Assembly: GCA_902779445.1 (NCBI GenBank)
Contig: CACZBM010000022.1
Location: 1 to 64,000 of the forward strand
Reading direction: 5' to 3'
Origin: an uncultured Lachnospiraceae bacterium
GTDB taxonomy: Bacteria; Bacillota; Clostridia; Lachnospirales; Lachnospiraceae
Length of the DNA: 64,000 nt
The notes below the pieces were generated by a model, which worked only from the letters and a program-made list of their open reading frames with translations, did not search any database and was not told where the DNA came from. Shown here piece by piece: positions 46,570-56,609 of this stretch. Position 1 is the stretch's first letter, and every line of letters starts with the position of its first letter. The translations under genes were made by a program, and so were the position numbers.

Positions 46570-47536
46570 TTTCCTCGGAAGACTGGGGTGGAATGCGAGA
46601 AAGTACCTCCCGAACCTTGCAAGCAGTGCCTATCTTAAACTTCAGTTTTTCAGAAGGAGAAAAGCACAGAAACAATACTGCGATTATTTCCTGAATTCGG
46701 AGAACGTTCCCAAGCCGAATGTGGTGAATATAGAGACCATAAACAGATGTAATTCTACCTGCGCTTTCTGTACAGCAAATATACATGCGGAGAAGCGTCC
46801 CTTTATGGAAATGTCTGATGAACTCTATAAGTCCATTATCGACCAGCTCGCTGACTGGAATTACAGGGGACATCTCACACTGTATGGTAATAACGAGCCC
46901 TGGCTTGATAAGAGAATAGTCGAAAGACATAAGTATGCGCGGGAGAAGCTGCCTGAGTGCTTTATCTTCATGTCCACCAACGGCCTTCTTCTGGATCTTG
47001 ATAAGGTCAGGGAAATAAAGCCATATATTGACCAGCTCATCATAAATAATTACTGCCTGAACATGAAACTTCATAAGAATGTCCAGCGTATCTACGAGTA
47101 TGTCACCATGCATCCCGATGAATTTGAAGATGTGGATATCCTTATCCAGATGAGATACCTGCAGGAGGTTCTCACAAACAGAGCCGGAAGTGCACCCAAT
47201 AAGCAGACTACAGGTAAAGTGATAAGGGAAACCTGTCTCCTTCCATTTACCGACATGTGGATAACTCCAAACGGCCACATGGGTCTATGCTGCTGTGATA
47301 ACTATGAAGTCACCTGTTTTGCCGACCTCAATAAGGTTCCGCTTAAAGACGCCTGGACCGCTCCTGCACTTATGGAAGCGCGGGAAAAAATAGCCGCAGG
47401 CCGTCAGAATTATGATTTCTGTAAGCACTGCGACTTTATTGATGCCGGCATGAGGATGCAGATAGTTAACGATATCCTTTCCGGAAATGAAGAATCCGCT
47501 AACCGCCAGGGCGGTCAGGAGCGGGGCATAAGATAA
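46550..47536 (+). CDS. Radical SAM/SPASM protein
   Basis: 328 residues. The radical SAM Fe-S motif is C-x3-C-x2-C in CNSTCAFC (about residue 65), preceded by VNIETINR. A SPASM-like C-terminal segment has GLCCCDN and later CKHCDF. These enzymes carry out radical modification of peptides or small molecules. It overlaps the nucleotidyltransferase gene, so sugar or cell-surface-related chemistry is plausible, but no substrate is named. Confidence 0.82.
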   Translation: MPIQINNFLGRLGWNARKYLPNLASSAYLKLQFFRRRKAQKQYCDYFLNSENVPKPNVVNIETINRCNSTCAFCTANIHAEKRPFMEMSDELYKSIIDQLADWNYRGHLTLYGNNEPWLDKRIVERHKYAREKLPECFIFMSTNGLLLDLDKVREIKPYIDQLIINNYCLNMKLHKNVQRIYEYVTMHPDEFEDVDILIQMRYLQEVLTNRAGSAPNKQTTGKVIRETCLLPFTDMWITPNGHMGLCCCDNYEVTCFADLNKVPLKDAWTAPALMEAREKIAAGRQNYDFCKHCDFIDAGMRMQIVNDILSGNEESANRQGGQERGIR

Positions 47537-47662
47537 TAAGATTAAATGTAAGTTTTTTAGGGTTTGATGGTTACATCCGGCACATTTTATATTATAATTG
47601 TGTATAAATATTCAATTCAATAAATGTGCTGTTGATAATGTTCTTTCAAGGAGGATATTCTT

Positions 47663-49336
47663 ATGTCAAAAAAGAACGAAACCATCGCCCAGTCCCTGCA
47701 CAGCATGTCAGTATTCACCAATATGCTGACTATCATTCTCTCAGCGTTGATGCTCATCTTTCTCATCATAATCGCCGGGAATTTCCTGAATTTCTACAAT
47801 GTACAGTATGTAACGGAAAAATATCAGATGGAGATACGTAAGGACGTACAGACCATCAATAAGAGGCTTCTCTTTGCACAGGCTTCCAATGATCCGGCGG
47901 TAACGGCAGAACAGGCGGAGGATCTGGAAGGTCGTTTCGGTAAGATCACTTCTTACTTTGACACGATCTCAAAGAACCTTAATGACCAGGCTCTCGGAAA
48001 TCAGTTAAAGGCAGCGTGGGATGATGTAAAGAACGCCTCCTTCGAGATGCTTGACCTTGTAAATAAAGGAGATCAGGCGGCAGCACTGGATTATTACAAT
48101 AACCAGTTAAATGAAAAATCAGAAGTTCTCGCGGATCTTTTAGATGCTACGGGAGAACGGGCAGATGCTGCGGCAGAAGGCAAATATAAGGCTATCATGC
48201 TCATCTCGGTAATAGCCATCATCGTGCTCATAGCAGCCTCTGTTATCATGGTCATCGTAAGCGGTGTCAGAAACCGCCGTCTTATAAAGAGTATCGAGGG
48301 TGACCTCCAGATCTTAAAAGATGCTGCTGTGGAGATAGCAAGGGGCAATGTTCACGCAGAGATCGACTACAATAAAAAGAATGAGATCGGAGAAGTGGCA
48401 GACCAGCTCCGCTATGCGGTAAATTCCCTCTCAATGTATATCGATAAGATAAGCGACGTGATGTCCACCATGGCAGACGGTAACTTTAACATAAGCTTTG
48501 AGAGAGGATTTGAAGGCGATTTTGTATCAATACAGACAGCTATCGAAAGCTTCTCACGTAAGATATCCGACTCCATGCAGGAGATAATCGAAGTATCCGG
48601 AATGGTTTCAGCAGGTTCGGGACAGCTCGCCGATGCGGGACGCAGCCTTGCAGATACCACCACTACTCAGGCGAATATCGTTTTGGAGCTTTCAAAGAAA
48701 GTGGGTTCCATCAGTGAAGAGATCTCCGGAAATTCAACAGAGGCAGAAAATATCTCGAAGGATGTGGACAGGATCGTTGACAGCATAATCGCCGGCAATA
48801 AGAAGATGGAAGAAGTGGTGGGTGCCATGAATGCCATATCCGCTTCCTCTGAACAGATCAGTAATATAATAGACACCATCAATAATATCGCAGACCAGAC
48901 GAACCTTCTCTCACTCAATGCTTCTATCGAGGCTGCAAGAGCAGGTGAAGCGGGACGGGGATTTGCGGTTGTGGCATCTGAAGTATCACAGCTCGCGGGA
49001 CAGACTGTTCAGGCAGCGCAGAATACCACTGATCTTATCAACGAATCCATAAGGACCGTGGGTGAAGGTATCAATATTGCCAATGAAACGGCCAAAGAAC
49101 TTGACAACATGGTAAAGCAGGTTGAGGAGATCCGTGACCAGGTTAAGCAGATATCCGCTGCATCCATTGAACAGTCCCACTCTGTACAGGATCTGTCCAC
49201 AAATATCGACAAGATAGCCCAGGAGGGACATAATAACGCAGCTACATCTGAAGAGTCTCTGGCGCTCAGCTATGAGATGAATGAACACGCAGATTCGCTG
49301 AAAGGAATGGTGGACCATTTCGAACTGAAAGAGTAA
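47663..49336 (+). CDS. Methyl-accepting chemotaxis protein
   Basis: 557 residues. First membrane helix about 17-39 ([20 protein letters not shown]), external four-helix-type sensor to about 175, second helix ([20 protein letters not shown]), HAMP, and a full MCP output domain with the tip [20 protein letters not shown]. It senses an unknown ligand and signals to CheA. CAAGGAGG precedes the ATG. The intergenic region (47537-47662) has a TATAAT at 47593-47598. Confidence 0.93.
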   Translation: MSKKNETIAQSLHSMSVFTNMLTIILSALMLIFLIIIAGNFLNFYNVQYVTEKYQMEIRKDVQTINKRLLFAQASNDPAVTAEQAEDLEGRFGKITSYFDTISKNLNDQALGNQLKAAWDDVKNASFEMLDLVNKGDQAAALDYYNNQLNEKSEVLADLLDATGERADAAAEGKYKAIMLISVIAIIVLIAASVIMVIVSGVRNRRLIKSIEGDLQILKDAAVEIARGNVHAEIDYNKKNEIGEVADQLRYAVNSLSMYIDKISDVMSTMADGNFNISFERGFEGDFVSIQTAIESFSRKISDSMQEIIEVSGMVSAGSGQLADAGRSLADTTTTQANIVLELSKKVGSISEEISGNSTEAENISKDVDRIVDSIIAGNKKMEEVVGAMNAISASSEQISNIIDTINNIADQTNLLSLNASIEAARAGEAGRGFAVVASEVSQLAGQTVQAAQNTTDLINESIRTVGEGINIANETAKELDNMVKQVEEIRDQVKQISAASIEQSHSVQDLSTNIDKIAQEGHNNAATSEESLALSYEMNEHADSLKGMVDHFELKE

Positions 49337-49345
49337 TTTGGTTAA

Positions 49346-49423
49346 AAAACATCAATAAAATAGATTAAATTTGTTCCTTTGAAATTCCGGATATGGTGTT
49401 ATAATACAAAACATCAATAAAAT
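49346..49423. promoter_or_regulatory. Promoter of the leuA fusion gene with a flanking 16-bp direct repeat
   Basis: AAAACATCAATAAAAT occurs perfectly at 49346-49361 and again at 49408-49423, 62 bases apart (close to six helical turns). Between them is an extended -10 (TGTTATAAT, 49397-49405) with TTTGAA upstream as a poor -35. The second repeat covers the probable transcript start. AraC-type proteins commonly bind direct repeats, so this is a candidate operator for the fused AraC domain of the gene it precedes. Confidence 0.55.
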
Positions 49424-49450
49424 TGACGGATATTTCGGAGGAACATTTTT

Positions 49451-51445
49451 ATGTACGACAAGAATAAGTATACCATTCAGTATTTCATGCCGAAGAAGCC
49501 CACTTATGACTGGGTGAAAAAGGATCATATAAAGAAAGCACCCATCTGGTGCAGTGTGGATCTTCGTGACGGTAATCAGGCTCTTATAGAGCCCATGAGC
49601 CTTGAAGAAAAGCTGGAATTCTTTGAAATGCTCATAAAGATCGGTTTTAAGGAGATCGAGATCGGATTCCCGGCGGCATCGGAAACCGAGTATAAATTTG
49701 CCCGTACTCTTATCGAGAGAAATATGGTGCCTGAGGACGTGACCCTTCAGGTTCTGACCCAGGCGAGAGACCATATCATAAAGAAGACCTTTGAAGCCGT
49801 TAAGGGAGCCCCGAGAGCCATCATCCATCTTTATAATTCCACCTCTGTAGCCCAGAGGGAGCAGGTATTTAAGAAGAGTAAAGAAGAAGTAAAGCAGATC
49901 GCCATTGACGGCGCCAAGCTCTTAAAGAAATTAGCCGACGAGACAGACGGGGATTTCTCTTTTGAGTATTCTCCCGAGAGCTTCCCGGGAACTGAGGTTG
50001 AATACGCTATAGATGTATGCAATGCAGTCCTCGATGTCTGGAAACCGAAGAAGAGTAATAAAGTTATCATCAATATCCCTACTACGGTTGAAAATGCAAT
50101 GCCCCATGTTTTTGCGACCCAGATAGAGACTATCAGTAAAAACCTTAAGTACAGGGACGCGGTTGTTCTTTCCCTTCACCCCCATAATGACAGGGGATGT
50201 GGGATATCCGATGCGGAGCTCGGACTCCTTGCCGGTGCCGACAGGATAGAGGGTACACTTTTCGGAAACGGGGAACGCACAGGAAATGTGGATATAGTTA
50301 CTCTTGCTATGAATATGTACACCCACGGCGTGGATTCGGGCCTTGACTTCTCCAATATCACGGCCATCGGCGAGAAGTATGAGAGACTTACGAGAATGAG
50401 GATACATGAGAGGCAGCCCTATGGCGGAGCCCTTGTATTTACCGCATTCTCAGGGTCACACCAGGATGCCATCGCAAAGGGATTCACCTGGAGAAAGCAT
50501 CATATGGATAAACCCTGGAGCGTGCCCTATCTTCCCGTTGATCCGAAGGATCTCGGACGTGAGTACGACGGAGATGTTATCCGTATCAATTCCCAGTCAG
50601 GAAAGGGCGGCGTAAGCTTTATCCTCCGTACCAATTACGGTATGCAGGTTCCAAAGGAGATGCAGGAGGATGTGGGATATACGGTAAAAGGTATTTCCGA
50701 CAGGGAGCATGCAGAGCTCTCACCTGAAAGGGTCTATCATATTTTTGAAGATAAGTATGTAAATAATGACGGTATATTCTCAATCCCTGAGTGCCACTTC
50801 GAACAGCAGAAGGGAGGAATGCTTGCAAAGGCCACCATCAGGAGAAACGGAAAGGATGTGGTTGTTGCGGCAAACGGAAACGGACGACTGGATGCGGTAA
50901 GTAACGCGATAAAGTCCTACTTCGATATTTCCTATGAGCTTTCCACCTATGAAGAGCATGCTTTAAGCCGTGGTTCGTCCAGTAAGGCATGCACCTATGT
51001 GGGTATAACCTGTGACGGAAAGAAATTCTGGGGTGTGGGAATTGACGAGGATATCATCCACTCTTCCATAAATGCCCTCACAATAGCAGTTAACCAGCTG
51101 GAGGAAGTGCAGGGAGAAGGAAAGGATAAGGACAGAAGGATCACAGAGATACTGAATTATATCCATGAGAATTATCTCTCTGTGACGCTTGACGACCTGG
51201 CACGGGAGTTCTATCTTTCCAAGCCCTATCTTTCAAAGTACATAAGGGAGCAGTCCGGGACCACATTCAGTGAGAACGTGCAGAAGATAAGGTTGAAGAA
51301 AGCATGCACCCTCTTAAAGAACGGAAATATGAAGGTGGAGAGAGTTGCGGAAAACGTGGGATATCCAAGCGTGGAACATTTCAACAGGCAGTTTAAGAAG
51401 CGTTACGGAATGACTCCGGTTCAGTACAGGAACAGTAAAAAGTGA
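49451..51445 (+). CDS. leuA: 2-isopropylmalate synthase fused to an AraC-type DNA-binding domain
   Basis: 664 residues. Residues 1-390 are the LeuA catalytic barrel ([52 protein letters not shown]). About 430-556 is the LeuA dimer domain that binds leucine ([36 protein letters not shown]). Normal enzymes stop there. This one continues, from about 561, with a complete AraC two-helix-turn-helix domain ([72 protein letters not shown]). The junction is a short charged linker and no frameshift is needed. It makes the first committed step of leucine synthesis; the extra domain suggests that it also binds DNA when leucine state changes. The ribosome site is GGAGG. A terminator follows at 51479. Confidence 0.9.
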   Translation: MYDKNKYTIQYFMPKKPTYDWVKKDHIKKAPIWCSVDLRDGNQALIEPMSLEEKLEFFEMLIKIGFKEIEIGFPAASETEYKFARTLIERNMVPEDVTLQVLTQARDHIIKKTFEAVKGAPRAIIHLYNSTSVAQREQVFKKSKEEVKQIAIDGAKLLKKLADETDGDFSFEYSPESFPGTEVEYAIDVCNAVLDVWKPKKSNKVIINIPTTVENAMPHVFATQIETISKNLKYRDAVVLSLHPHNDRGCGISDAELGLLAGADRIEGTLFGNGERTGNVDIVTLAMNMYTHGVDSGLDFSNITAIGEKYERLTRMRIHERQPYGGALVFTAFSGSHQDAIAKGFTWRKHHMDKPWSVPYLPVDPKDLGREYDGDVIRINSQSGKGGVSFILRTNYGMQVPKEMQEDVGYTVKGISDREHAELSPERVYHIFEDKYVNNDGIFSIPECHFEQQKGGMLAKATIRRNGKDVVVAANGNGRLDAVSNAIKSYFDISYELSTYEEHALSRGSSSKACTYVGITCDGKKFWGVGIDEDIIHSSINALTIAVNQLEEVQGEGKDKDRRITEILNYIHENYLSVTLDDLAREFYLSKPYLSKYIREQSGTTFSENVQKIRLKKACTLLKNGNMKVERVAENVGYPSVEHFNRQFKKRYGMTPVQYRNSKK

Positions 51446-51478
51446 TTGTATCATAAAAATCAATAGTTTATAATTAAA

Positions 51479-51512
51479 CCCGTGGGGACAAAAGTCTCTG
51501 CGGGTTTTTTTC
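51479..51512 (+). terminator. Rho-independent terminator after leuA
   Basis: CCCGTGGGGAC pairs with GTCTCTGCGGG (with G-U pairs), AAAA loop, then a run of eight T. Confidence 0.9.
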
Positions 51513-51542
51513 GGACTAAATTTAAACAGGGAGAGCTGTAAG

Positions 51543-52430
51543 TTGGAAGGTATAGTACGGAGCATGACCGGATTCGGTCGTGGCGAGAATGAGGTGAACG
51601 GCAGGAGATATGCGGTTGAGATAAAGACCGTAAATCATAGATTCCTGGATGTGAATATCAAGATGCCCAAGGTCATATCAAAGTTTGATTCCTCTATAAG
51701 AACCCTTGTAAAAGAGTATCTGGAGAGGGGAAAGGTGGATATATACGTTACCTTTTTTGATACATCCTTTGAAACGGCATGTGTTCATTACAATAAGGGT
51801 ATTGCCAGGGAATACATGAAGTACTTAAAAGAGATGAGCGAGGACTTCGGCCTTGACAACGATATAAGGATCTCGATGCTTGCAAGATTCCCTGAGGTAT
51901 TTACCACGGAAGAAGAGGAACTGGATGAAGATGTGATCTGGGGAGAATTCGAGCCGGTCTTAAGGAAAGCCCTTTCGGAAACAAGGATCTCAAGGGAGAG
52001 AGAAGGAGAGAACTTAAGAAAGGATCTCTTAAATAAGCTTGAAGACATGAAGAGTGCGGTAAAGGTAATCGAGGACCGTTCTCCCGAGATAATAGAGAAT
52101 TACCGGTCAAAGCTCATGGATAAAGTGCGGGATATGCTCGGGGATGCGGAGATAGATGAAAACCGCATAGTCACCGAAGTAACCATGTTTGCGGACAAGA
52201 TATGCGTGGATGAAGAGATAACGAGACTAAAGAGCCATATCGATTCCATGGAAGCGGATCTTAAGAAGGGCGGAGGCATCGGCAGAAGGCTTGACTTTAT
52301 CGCGCAGGAGATGAACAGGGAAGCAAATACCACTCTCAGTAAGGCAAATGATCTTTTGACCAGCGATACGGCTATCGACTTAAAGACCGGTATCGAAAAG
52401 ATCAGGGAACAGATTCAGAACATAGAGTAG
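51543..52430 (+). CDS. yicC: YicC/YloC family endoribonuclease
   Basis: 295 residues. The start reads VRSMTGFGRGE, the family signature, and the end has GGGIGRRLDFIAQEMNREAN, TTLSKANDL. Members cut RNA and are found upstream of gmk across Firmicutes. A TTG at 51543 preceded by GGGAGA gives the usual N-terminus. It opens the long operon that includes remA, gmk and rpoZ. Confidence 0.9.
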   Translation: MEGIVRSMTGFGRGENEVNGRRYAVEIKTVNHRFLDVNIKMPKVISKFDSSIRTLVKEYLERGKVDIYVTFFDTSFETACVHYNKGIAREYMKYLKEMSEDFGLDNDIRISMLARFPEVFTTEEEELDEDVIWGEFEPVLRKALSETRISREREGENLRKDLLNKLEDMKSAVKVIEDRSPEIIENYRSKLMDKVRDMLGDAEIDENRIVTEVTMFADKICVDEEITRLKSHIDSMEADLKKGGGIGRRLDFIAQEMNREANTTLSKANDLLTSDTAIDLKTGIEKIREQIQNIE

Positions 52431-52449
52431 ATACTGTTGACGGGGGCAG

Positions 52450-54165
52450 ATGGATACTTTTTTTAAGGATGTCTTTAAATTCAAACGAAGGGTTCTGGTG
52501 GTGGATGACGAGCCGGTAAACCGCCGCATGCTTGAAAAGATACTTTCGCCTGGATATGAGGTGCTTCTTGCCGGAAACGGTGATGAGGCACTTAATGTCA
52601 TTAAGAGGGAGAAAAAGGTACTGTCTGTCGTTCTGCTCGACTTACTTATGCCGGGTACCGACGGATATGAAGTCCTGGAGATCATGCAGAAGGACGGGGA
52701 GCTGAAAAAGATCCCTGTTATCGTACTTACATCGGACACATCCGCAGAGGTAAAGAGTCTTAAAATGGGGGCAGCGGACTTTATTCCGAAACCCTATGAT
52801 GTTGCGGATGTGATACTTGCCCGTATTGAAAAGACGATACAGCTTTTTGAATCCATAAAGATCGTTAATGCGACGGAGCTGGATCCGCTTACGGGCCTTT
52901 ACAATAAAGAATATTTCATGGAATATGCCCGCTCCTACGACCGGTATTATCCTGACAGGAAAATGGATGCCGCAGCGGTCAATATAAACAGGTTCCATGC
53001 ATTAAATGAGATATACGGGAGATCCTTCGGGGATGAGCTCCTTATGATGCTGGGACGAGCCATAAGTGATTATGCGGGCAGATCGGACGGAATAGCCTGC
53101 AGGTATGATGCCGACGGTTATTTCCTCTATGTTCCGTCAGGTCATGATATTCCGGATGAACTGTCAAAAGTCATTGCGGATCATGAGACGGATGATATGA
53201 GGAATATACATATCAGGGTGAGATTCGGTATCTACCCCGACGTAGACAGGGAGTATGATGTCCTCCGCCGCTTTGACTGCGCACTTCTCGCATGCAACAG
53301 CATAAAGGGGGATTACAAAGAGAGAGCGGCTTTTTATGACTCATCGATGCATGAAAGGGAAGCGTACTCCGAGCGCCTTATGGCTGATATGGAAAAGGGC
53401 CTTGCTGACAGGCAGTTCATGGTATATTATCAGCCGAAATTTGACATACAGGGTGATGAGCCTGTTCTTTCATCGGCGGAAGCCCTTGTACGCTGGGATC
53501 ACCCTGCACTCGGGATGATAAGTCCGGTGCAGTTCATTCCTGTATTTGAAGAAAACGGTATGATAAGGCGGCTGGACCGTTATGTATGGAGGGAGGCTGC
53601 AAGACAGATAGCAGAATGGAAGAAAGAATTCGGCTTTACCATTCCGGTATCTGTAAATGTTTCACGTATCGATCTTATGGAGTTAAGCTTCATAGATGAG
53701 ATAACCGGTATCATGGAGGAAGCCGGGATCACCGCGGGAGAGTATCTTTTGGAGGTCACGGAATCCGCTTACACCGAAGACTCGGACAGGATCATAGATG
53801 TGGTAAAAAAGCTCCGCTCCCTGGGGCTAAAGATCGAAATGGATGACTTCGGCACGGGGTACTCATCCCTCAATATGCTGTCATCTCTTCCGATCGACGT
53901 ACTGAAGCTTGACCGGGGCTTTATAAAGAATATCCACCGGAGCGAAAAGGACCTTAAGATGGTGGAGCTCATAATGGATATCGCGGAGTACCTCGATCTT
54001 AAAGTGGTAGCCGAGGGAGTCGAAAACGAAGAGCAGTACGCTCTTTTAAAGAAGGCAGGGGTACATCTGATACAGGGCTTTTATTTCTCGAGACCGGTAC
54101 CGGCACCAGAGATGGAAAAGTTCATAAAGGAGAGACTATTATATGCTGACGATAGAAAAGCTTGA
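52450..54165 (+). CDS. Response regulator with degenerate GGDEF and active EAL domain
   Basis: 571 residues. Receiver domain 14-135 (VDDEPVNRRM, phospho-Asp in LLDLLMPG, Lys in PKPYD). The GGDEF domain (about 145-290) lacks the signature: RYDADGYFLY replaces it, so it is not a cyclase. The EAL domain is intact (SAEALVRWDHP, LEVTES, DDFGTGYSSL, EGVEN). The protein should break down c-di-GMP when phosphorylated. It overlaps the following HPt gene by 23 bases. This signalling block interrupts the usual yicC-remA-gmk order. Confidence 0.88.
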   Translation: MDTFFKDVFKFKRRVLVVDDEPVNRRMLEKILSPGYEVLLAGNGDEALNVIKREKKVLSVVLLDLLMPGTDGYEVLEIMQKDGELKKIPVIVLTSDTSAEVKSLKMGAADFIPKPYDVADVILARIEKTIQLFESIKIVNATELDPLTGLYNKEYFMEYARSYDRYYPDRKMDAAAVNINRFHALNEIYGRSFGDELLMMLGRAISDYAGRSDGIACRYDADGYFLYVPSGHDIPDELSKVIADHETDDMRNIHIRVRFGIYPDVDREYDVLRRFDCALLACNSIKGDYKERAAFYDSSMHEREAYSERLMADMEKGLADRQFMVYYQPKFDIQGDEPVLSSAEALVRWDHPALGMISPVQFIPVFEENGMIRRLDRYVWREAARQIAEWKKEFGFTIPVSVNVSRIDLMELSFIDEITGIMEEAGITAGEYLLEVTESAYTEDSDRIIDVVKKLRSLGLKIEMDDFGTGYSSLNMLSSLPIDVLKLDRGFIKNIHRSEKDLKMVELIMDIAEYLDLKVVAEGVENEEQYALLKKAGVHLIQGFYFSRPVPAPEMEKFIKERLLYADDRKA

Positions 54166-54481
54166 TGAACTGGGTTGTGACACTTCGGACGGACTTAAGA
54201 GATGCATGGATGACAGGGAATTCTACTTAAGCCTCGTTCCCGGCGCTTTTGATAAAAAGAGGTATGAGGCACTGGAAAAAAAGATCAATGAGGGAGATCT
54301 TAAAAATGCCTTTGAAGATGCCCACGCATTAAAGGGTGTTCTCTCAAACCTTGCCATCACACCTCTTTTTGACGTGATAAACAGGATGACGGAGCTTCTG
54401 CGCGCCGGAGAGAAGGTGGATTACGGCCCGCTGATAGCAGAGATGTGGGAAGTTCAGAAAAAGTTTGAGATCAACCTCTGA
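54143..54481 (+). CDS. Stand-alone HPt phosphotransfer protein
   Basis: 112 residues, four-helix style. The phospho-His lies in DAHALKGVLSNLAI, the classical HPt motif. It starts within the EAL gene's last codons, so it is coupled to it. It would relay phosphate between receiver domains; no hybrid kinase lies beside it. Confidence 0.85.
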   Translation: MLTIEKLDELGCDTSDGLKRCMDDREFYLSLVPGAFDKKRYEALEKKINEGDLKNAFEDAHALKGVLSNLAITPLFDVINRMTELLRAGEKVDYGPLIAEMWEVQKKFEINL

Positions 54482-54518
54482 CATTGTAAATGTCATCCGG
54501 TTCGGGTAAAATATCGGC

Positions 54519-55559
54519 ATGAAGACTGACAGAGTAAAGGCTCTTGTAGTAGACGATGAGCGGATCAACATACTCATACTGGAAAAGCTCCTTTCGCGGT
54601 TTGGAATGGAGGTGACTTCTGCCGGAGACGGCGAACAGTGTATGGAAATCCTGTACAAGGGAAAGGTATTTGACTATATTTTTCTGGATATCAGGATGCC
54701 GAATCTGGACGGGGTCAGGACCAAGGAGCAGATAGATCACTTTTTTAAGCTGCGGGACATTTCTACTCCTGTTATCTGTATCTCGGGAATGAAAGAGGAT
54801 GAGCAGAATCCTGAGGTGCGGGAAGCCGGATTTACAGACTTTCTGCTTAAGCCGATCGGTGTTGAGGCTCTCAGGGAGCTGGTTCACCGGTATGCGCCAA
54901 AGGGTAAGACCATTACGGAAGAATCCGACGATTTTCTGGACGGAGAGGATGAAGATCATATTCCCGATGCAGTCAGGAATATTCCGGGGATAGATGCGGA
55001 GTACGGCCTCAGTCACTGCGGGTCTGTAAGTGATTATCTGTCGGCACTTAAGGTATTCTTCCGCTCTATAGACGAGAGATCCGCGCAGATGGATGAATAT
55101 ATCAAAAGAGGGTATATTGAAGATCTGGAGATGGCGGTGCATTCCTTAAAGAGTACCGCGATGGCGGTGGGTGCAAAGCAGATCTCCGAGATGGCCAGGC
55201 TTTTGGAGAAGGCCTGCGATGAGTATAATATACCGCTTGTTTACAGCCTTACTCCCGAGTTCATCCAGAAATACCGTGAGATCGGGAAAGAATTGGAGAT
55301 AGTCTTTATGGCCGGCGACTCTGAAGCAGAGCTTATGGAGATATCCGAGAGAAAGCTTCAGGATGCATTCGGCGCATTACATGAACTTATAGAAGTATAC
55401 GACAGGAAGAACGCAGACAATCTGCTGGATTCCATGAAGAAATACAATCTTCCGGGGGAATGGAAAACCTTTTTTGACAGACTTCGGGAGCATTTGAGAA
55501 AGATGGACTGGGAGAGCGCCAGAAATCTTTTAGAGAGCTTTGGGGGGAACAGGTGTTAA
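54519..55559 (+). CDS. Receiver-HPt protein
   Basis: 346 residues. Receiver domain 1-125 (VVDDERINILILEKLL, phospho-Asp in FLDIRMPNLDG, Lys in LLKPIG). HPt domain about 155-240 with His in AVHSLKSTAMAVGAKQ. The helical C-terminus (about 270-346) is unassigned. With the neighbouring proteins it forms a relay with two HPt modules and no kinase. It abuts the next gene. Confidence 0.82.
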   Translation: MKTDRVKALVVDDERINILILEKLLSRFGMEVTSAGDGEQCMEILYKGKVFDYIFLDIRMPNLDGVRTKEQIDHFFKLRDISTPVICISGMKEDEQNPEVREAGFTDFLLKPIGVEALRELVHRYAPKGKTITEESDDFLDGEDEDHIPDAVRNIPGIDAEYGLSHCGSVSDYLSALKVFFRSIDERSAQMDEYIKRGYIEDLEMAVHSLKSTAMAVGAKQISEMARLLEKACDEYNIPLVYSLTPEFIQKYREIGKELEIVFMAGDSEAELMEISERKLQDAFGALHELIEVYDRKNADNLLDSMKKYNLPGEWKTFFDRLREHLRKMDWESARNLLESFGGNRC

Positions 55560-56330
55560 ATGAAAGAAACAATAGTATTTATCTACGATGAACCGGGATT
55601 CATGGTTCAGACCATAGTAAATAATATAAAAGAAGCCGGACTTGAAGTCATCACTATCAATGCGGATCTTAATGAGATCGAGAGAAACCAGTACGCCTCC
55701 GATATCATTGTATATTATCTCGGAAATGTGGAGACGGAGACGAGACGGGTCCTTAAATGCTTAAACGGGATGTGCAGGGAGTACCGTAAGACGTTGTGCA
55801 TAATAGGGGAATCCAACAGCCTGAGAAAAGCAGAGGAAACCTGCGATCAGGGCACTATCACCGCAAGCTATAAAAGGCCGATCGATGTCCGTAATCTCAT
55901 ATCTGACCTGAAGGTCATGCTGAATAACAGGGTTGAATATGCCAGAAGAAAGAGCATACTGTTAGTGGATGACGATATTGATTTCCTCCAGATAGCCTAT
56001 ACCTGGTTTGACGGGGTCTATGATGTGGACTTTGTGAATTCGGCAAAGGAAGCCATTAAATATCTCTCAGGGAAAAAGCCGGATCTCATCCTTTTAGACC
56101 ATGAGATGCCGAAGATGAATGGTTATGAATTCATGTCGGAGATCAGGAGGTCGTGGAAAACAGCGGATATACCGGTTATTTTTCTTACGGGAAAGGATGA
56201 TAAGGAAAGCGTGATCCAGATACTGGAAAAGAAGCCTGACGGTTATCTATTAAAGTCGACTCCAAAGGATCAGCTTCTGGAGAGCATCGATAATTTCTTT
56301 GCTGACCACATACTGAAGATAAAAAACTGA
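55560..56330 (+). CDS. Double receiver protein, first domain degenerate
   Basis: 256 residues. Residues 1-120 have receiver-like shape (VFIYDEPGFMVQTIVNNI) but the phospho-Asp position is changed (IIVYYLG). Residues 132-250 form an intact receiver (LLVDDDIDFLQIAY; LILLDHEMPKMNGYE; FLTGKDD; LLKSTP). No output domain exists. It ends 15 bases before remA. Confidence 0.82.
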   Translation: MKETIVFIYDEPGFMVQTIVNNIKEAGLEVITINADLNEIERNQYASDIIVYYLGNVETETRRVLKCLNGMCREYRKTLCIIGESNSLRKAEETCDQGTITASYKRPIDVRNLISDLKVMLNNRVEYARRKSILLVDDDIDFLQIAYTWFDGVYDVDFVNSAKEAIKYLSGKKPDLILLDHEMPKMNGYEFMSEIRRSWKTADIPVIFLTGKDDKESVIQILEKKPDGYLLKSTPKDQLLESIDNFFADHILKIKN

Positions 56331-56345
56331 GGAGCATAAAGAACA

Positions 56346-56609
56346 TTGAACGATCTTATAAATATAGGGTTTGGCAATATCGTGAATGCCGGAAAGATAA
56401 TCGCCATAATATCTCCGGATTCCGCACCCGCTAAAAGACTTGTCCAGAACGGTAAGAAAGAGGGGACGGTGATAGACGCGACCCAGGGCAGGAAGACAAA
56501 ATCCTGCATATTTATGGAAAATAACCAGCTGGTGCTTTCGGCTCTTCTGCCGGAAACGATCCTCGACAGGTTTAATAATTCTGAAAACAGGAAGGAAGAC
56601 AGAAAATGA
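56346..56609 (+). CDS. remA: RemA-type extracellular matrix regulator
   Basis: 87 residues with the RemA pattern: NIGFGNIVNAGKIIAIISPD, SAPAKRLVQNGKKEGTVIDA, TQGRKTKS. In Bacillus RemA is a ring-forming DNA-binding activator of biofilm genes. The start is TTG at 56346 after GAGGAGC. It sits between yicC and gmk as in Bacillus, and overlaps gmk by four bases (ATGA). Confidence 0.9.
   Translation: MNDLINIGFGNIVNAGKIIAIISPDSAPAKRLVQNGKKEGTVIDATQGRKTKSCIFMENNQLVLSALLPETILDRFNNSENRKEDRK

Noticed and set aside
49346..49450. T-box or leucine attenuator before leuA
   Set aside because: The leader is only about 45 bases long, with no T-box sequence, no run of Leu codons and no terminator hairpin.
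52890..53320. Active diguanylate cyclase in the EAL protein
   Set aside because: The GGDEF signature is replaced by RYDADGYF, so cyclase activity is unlikely.
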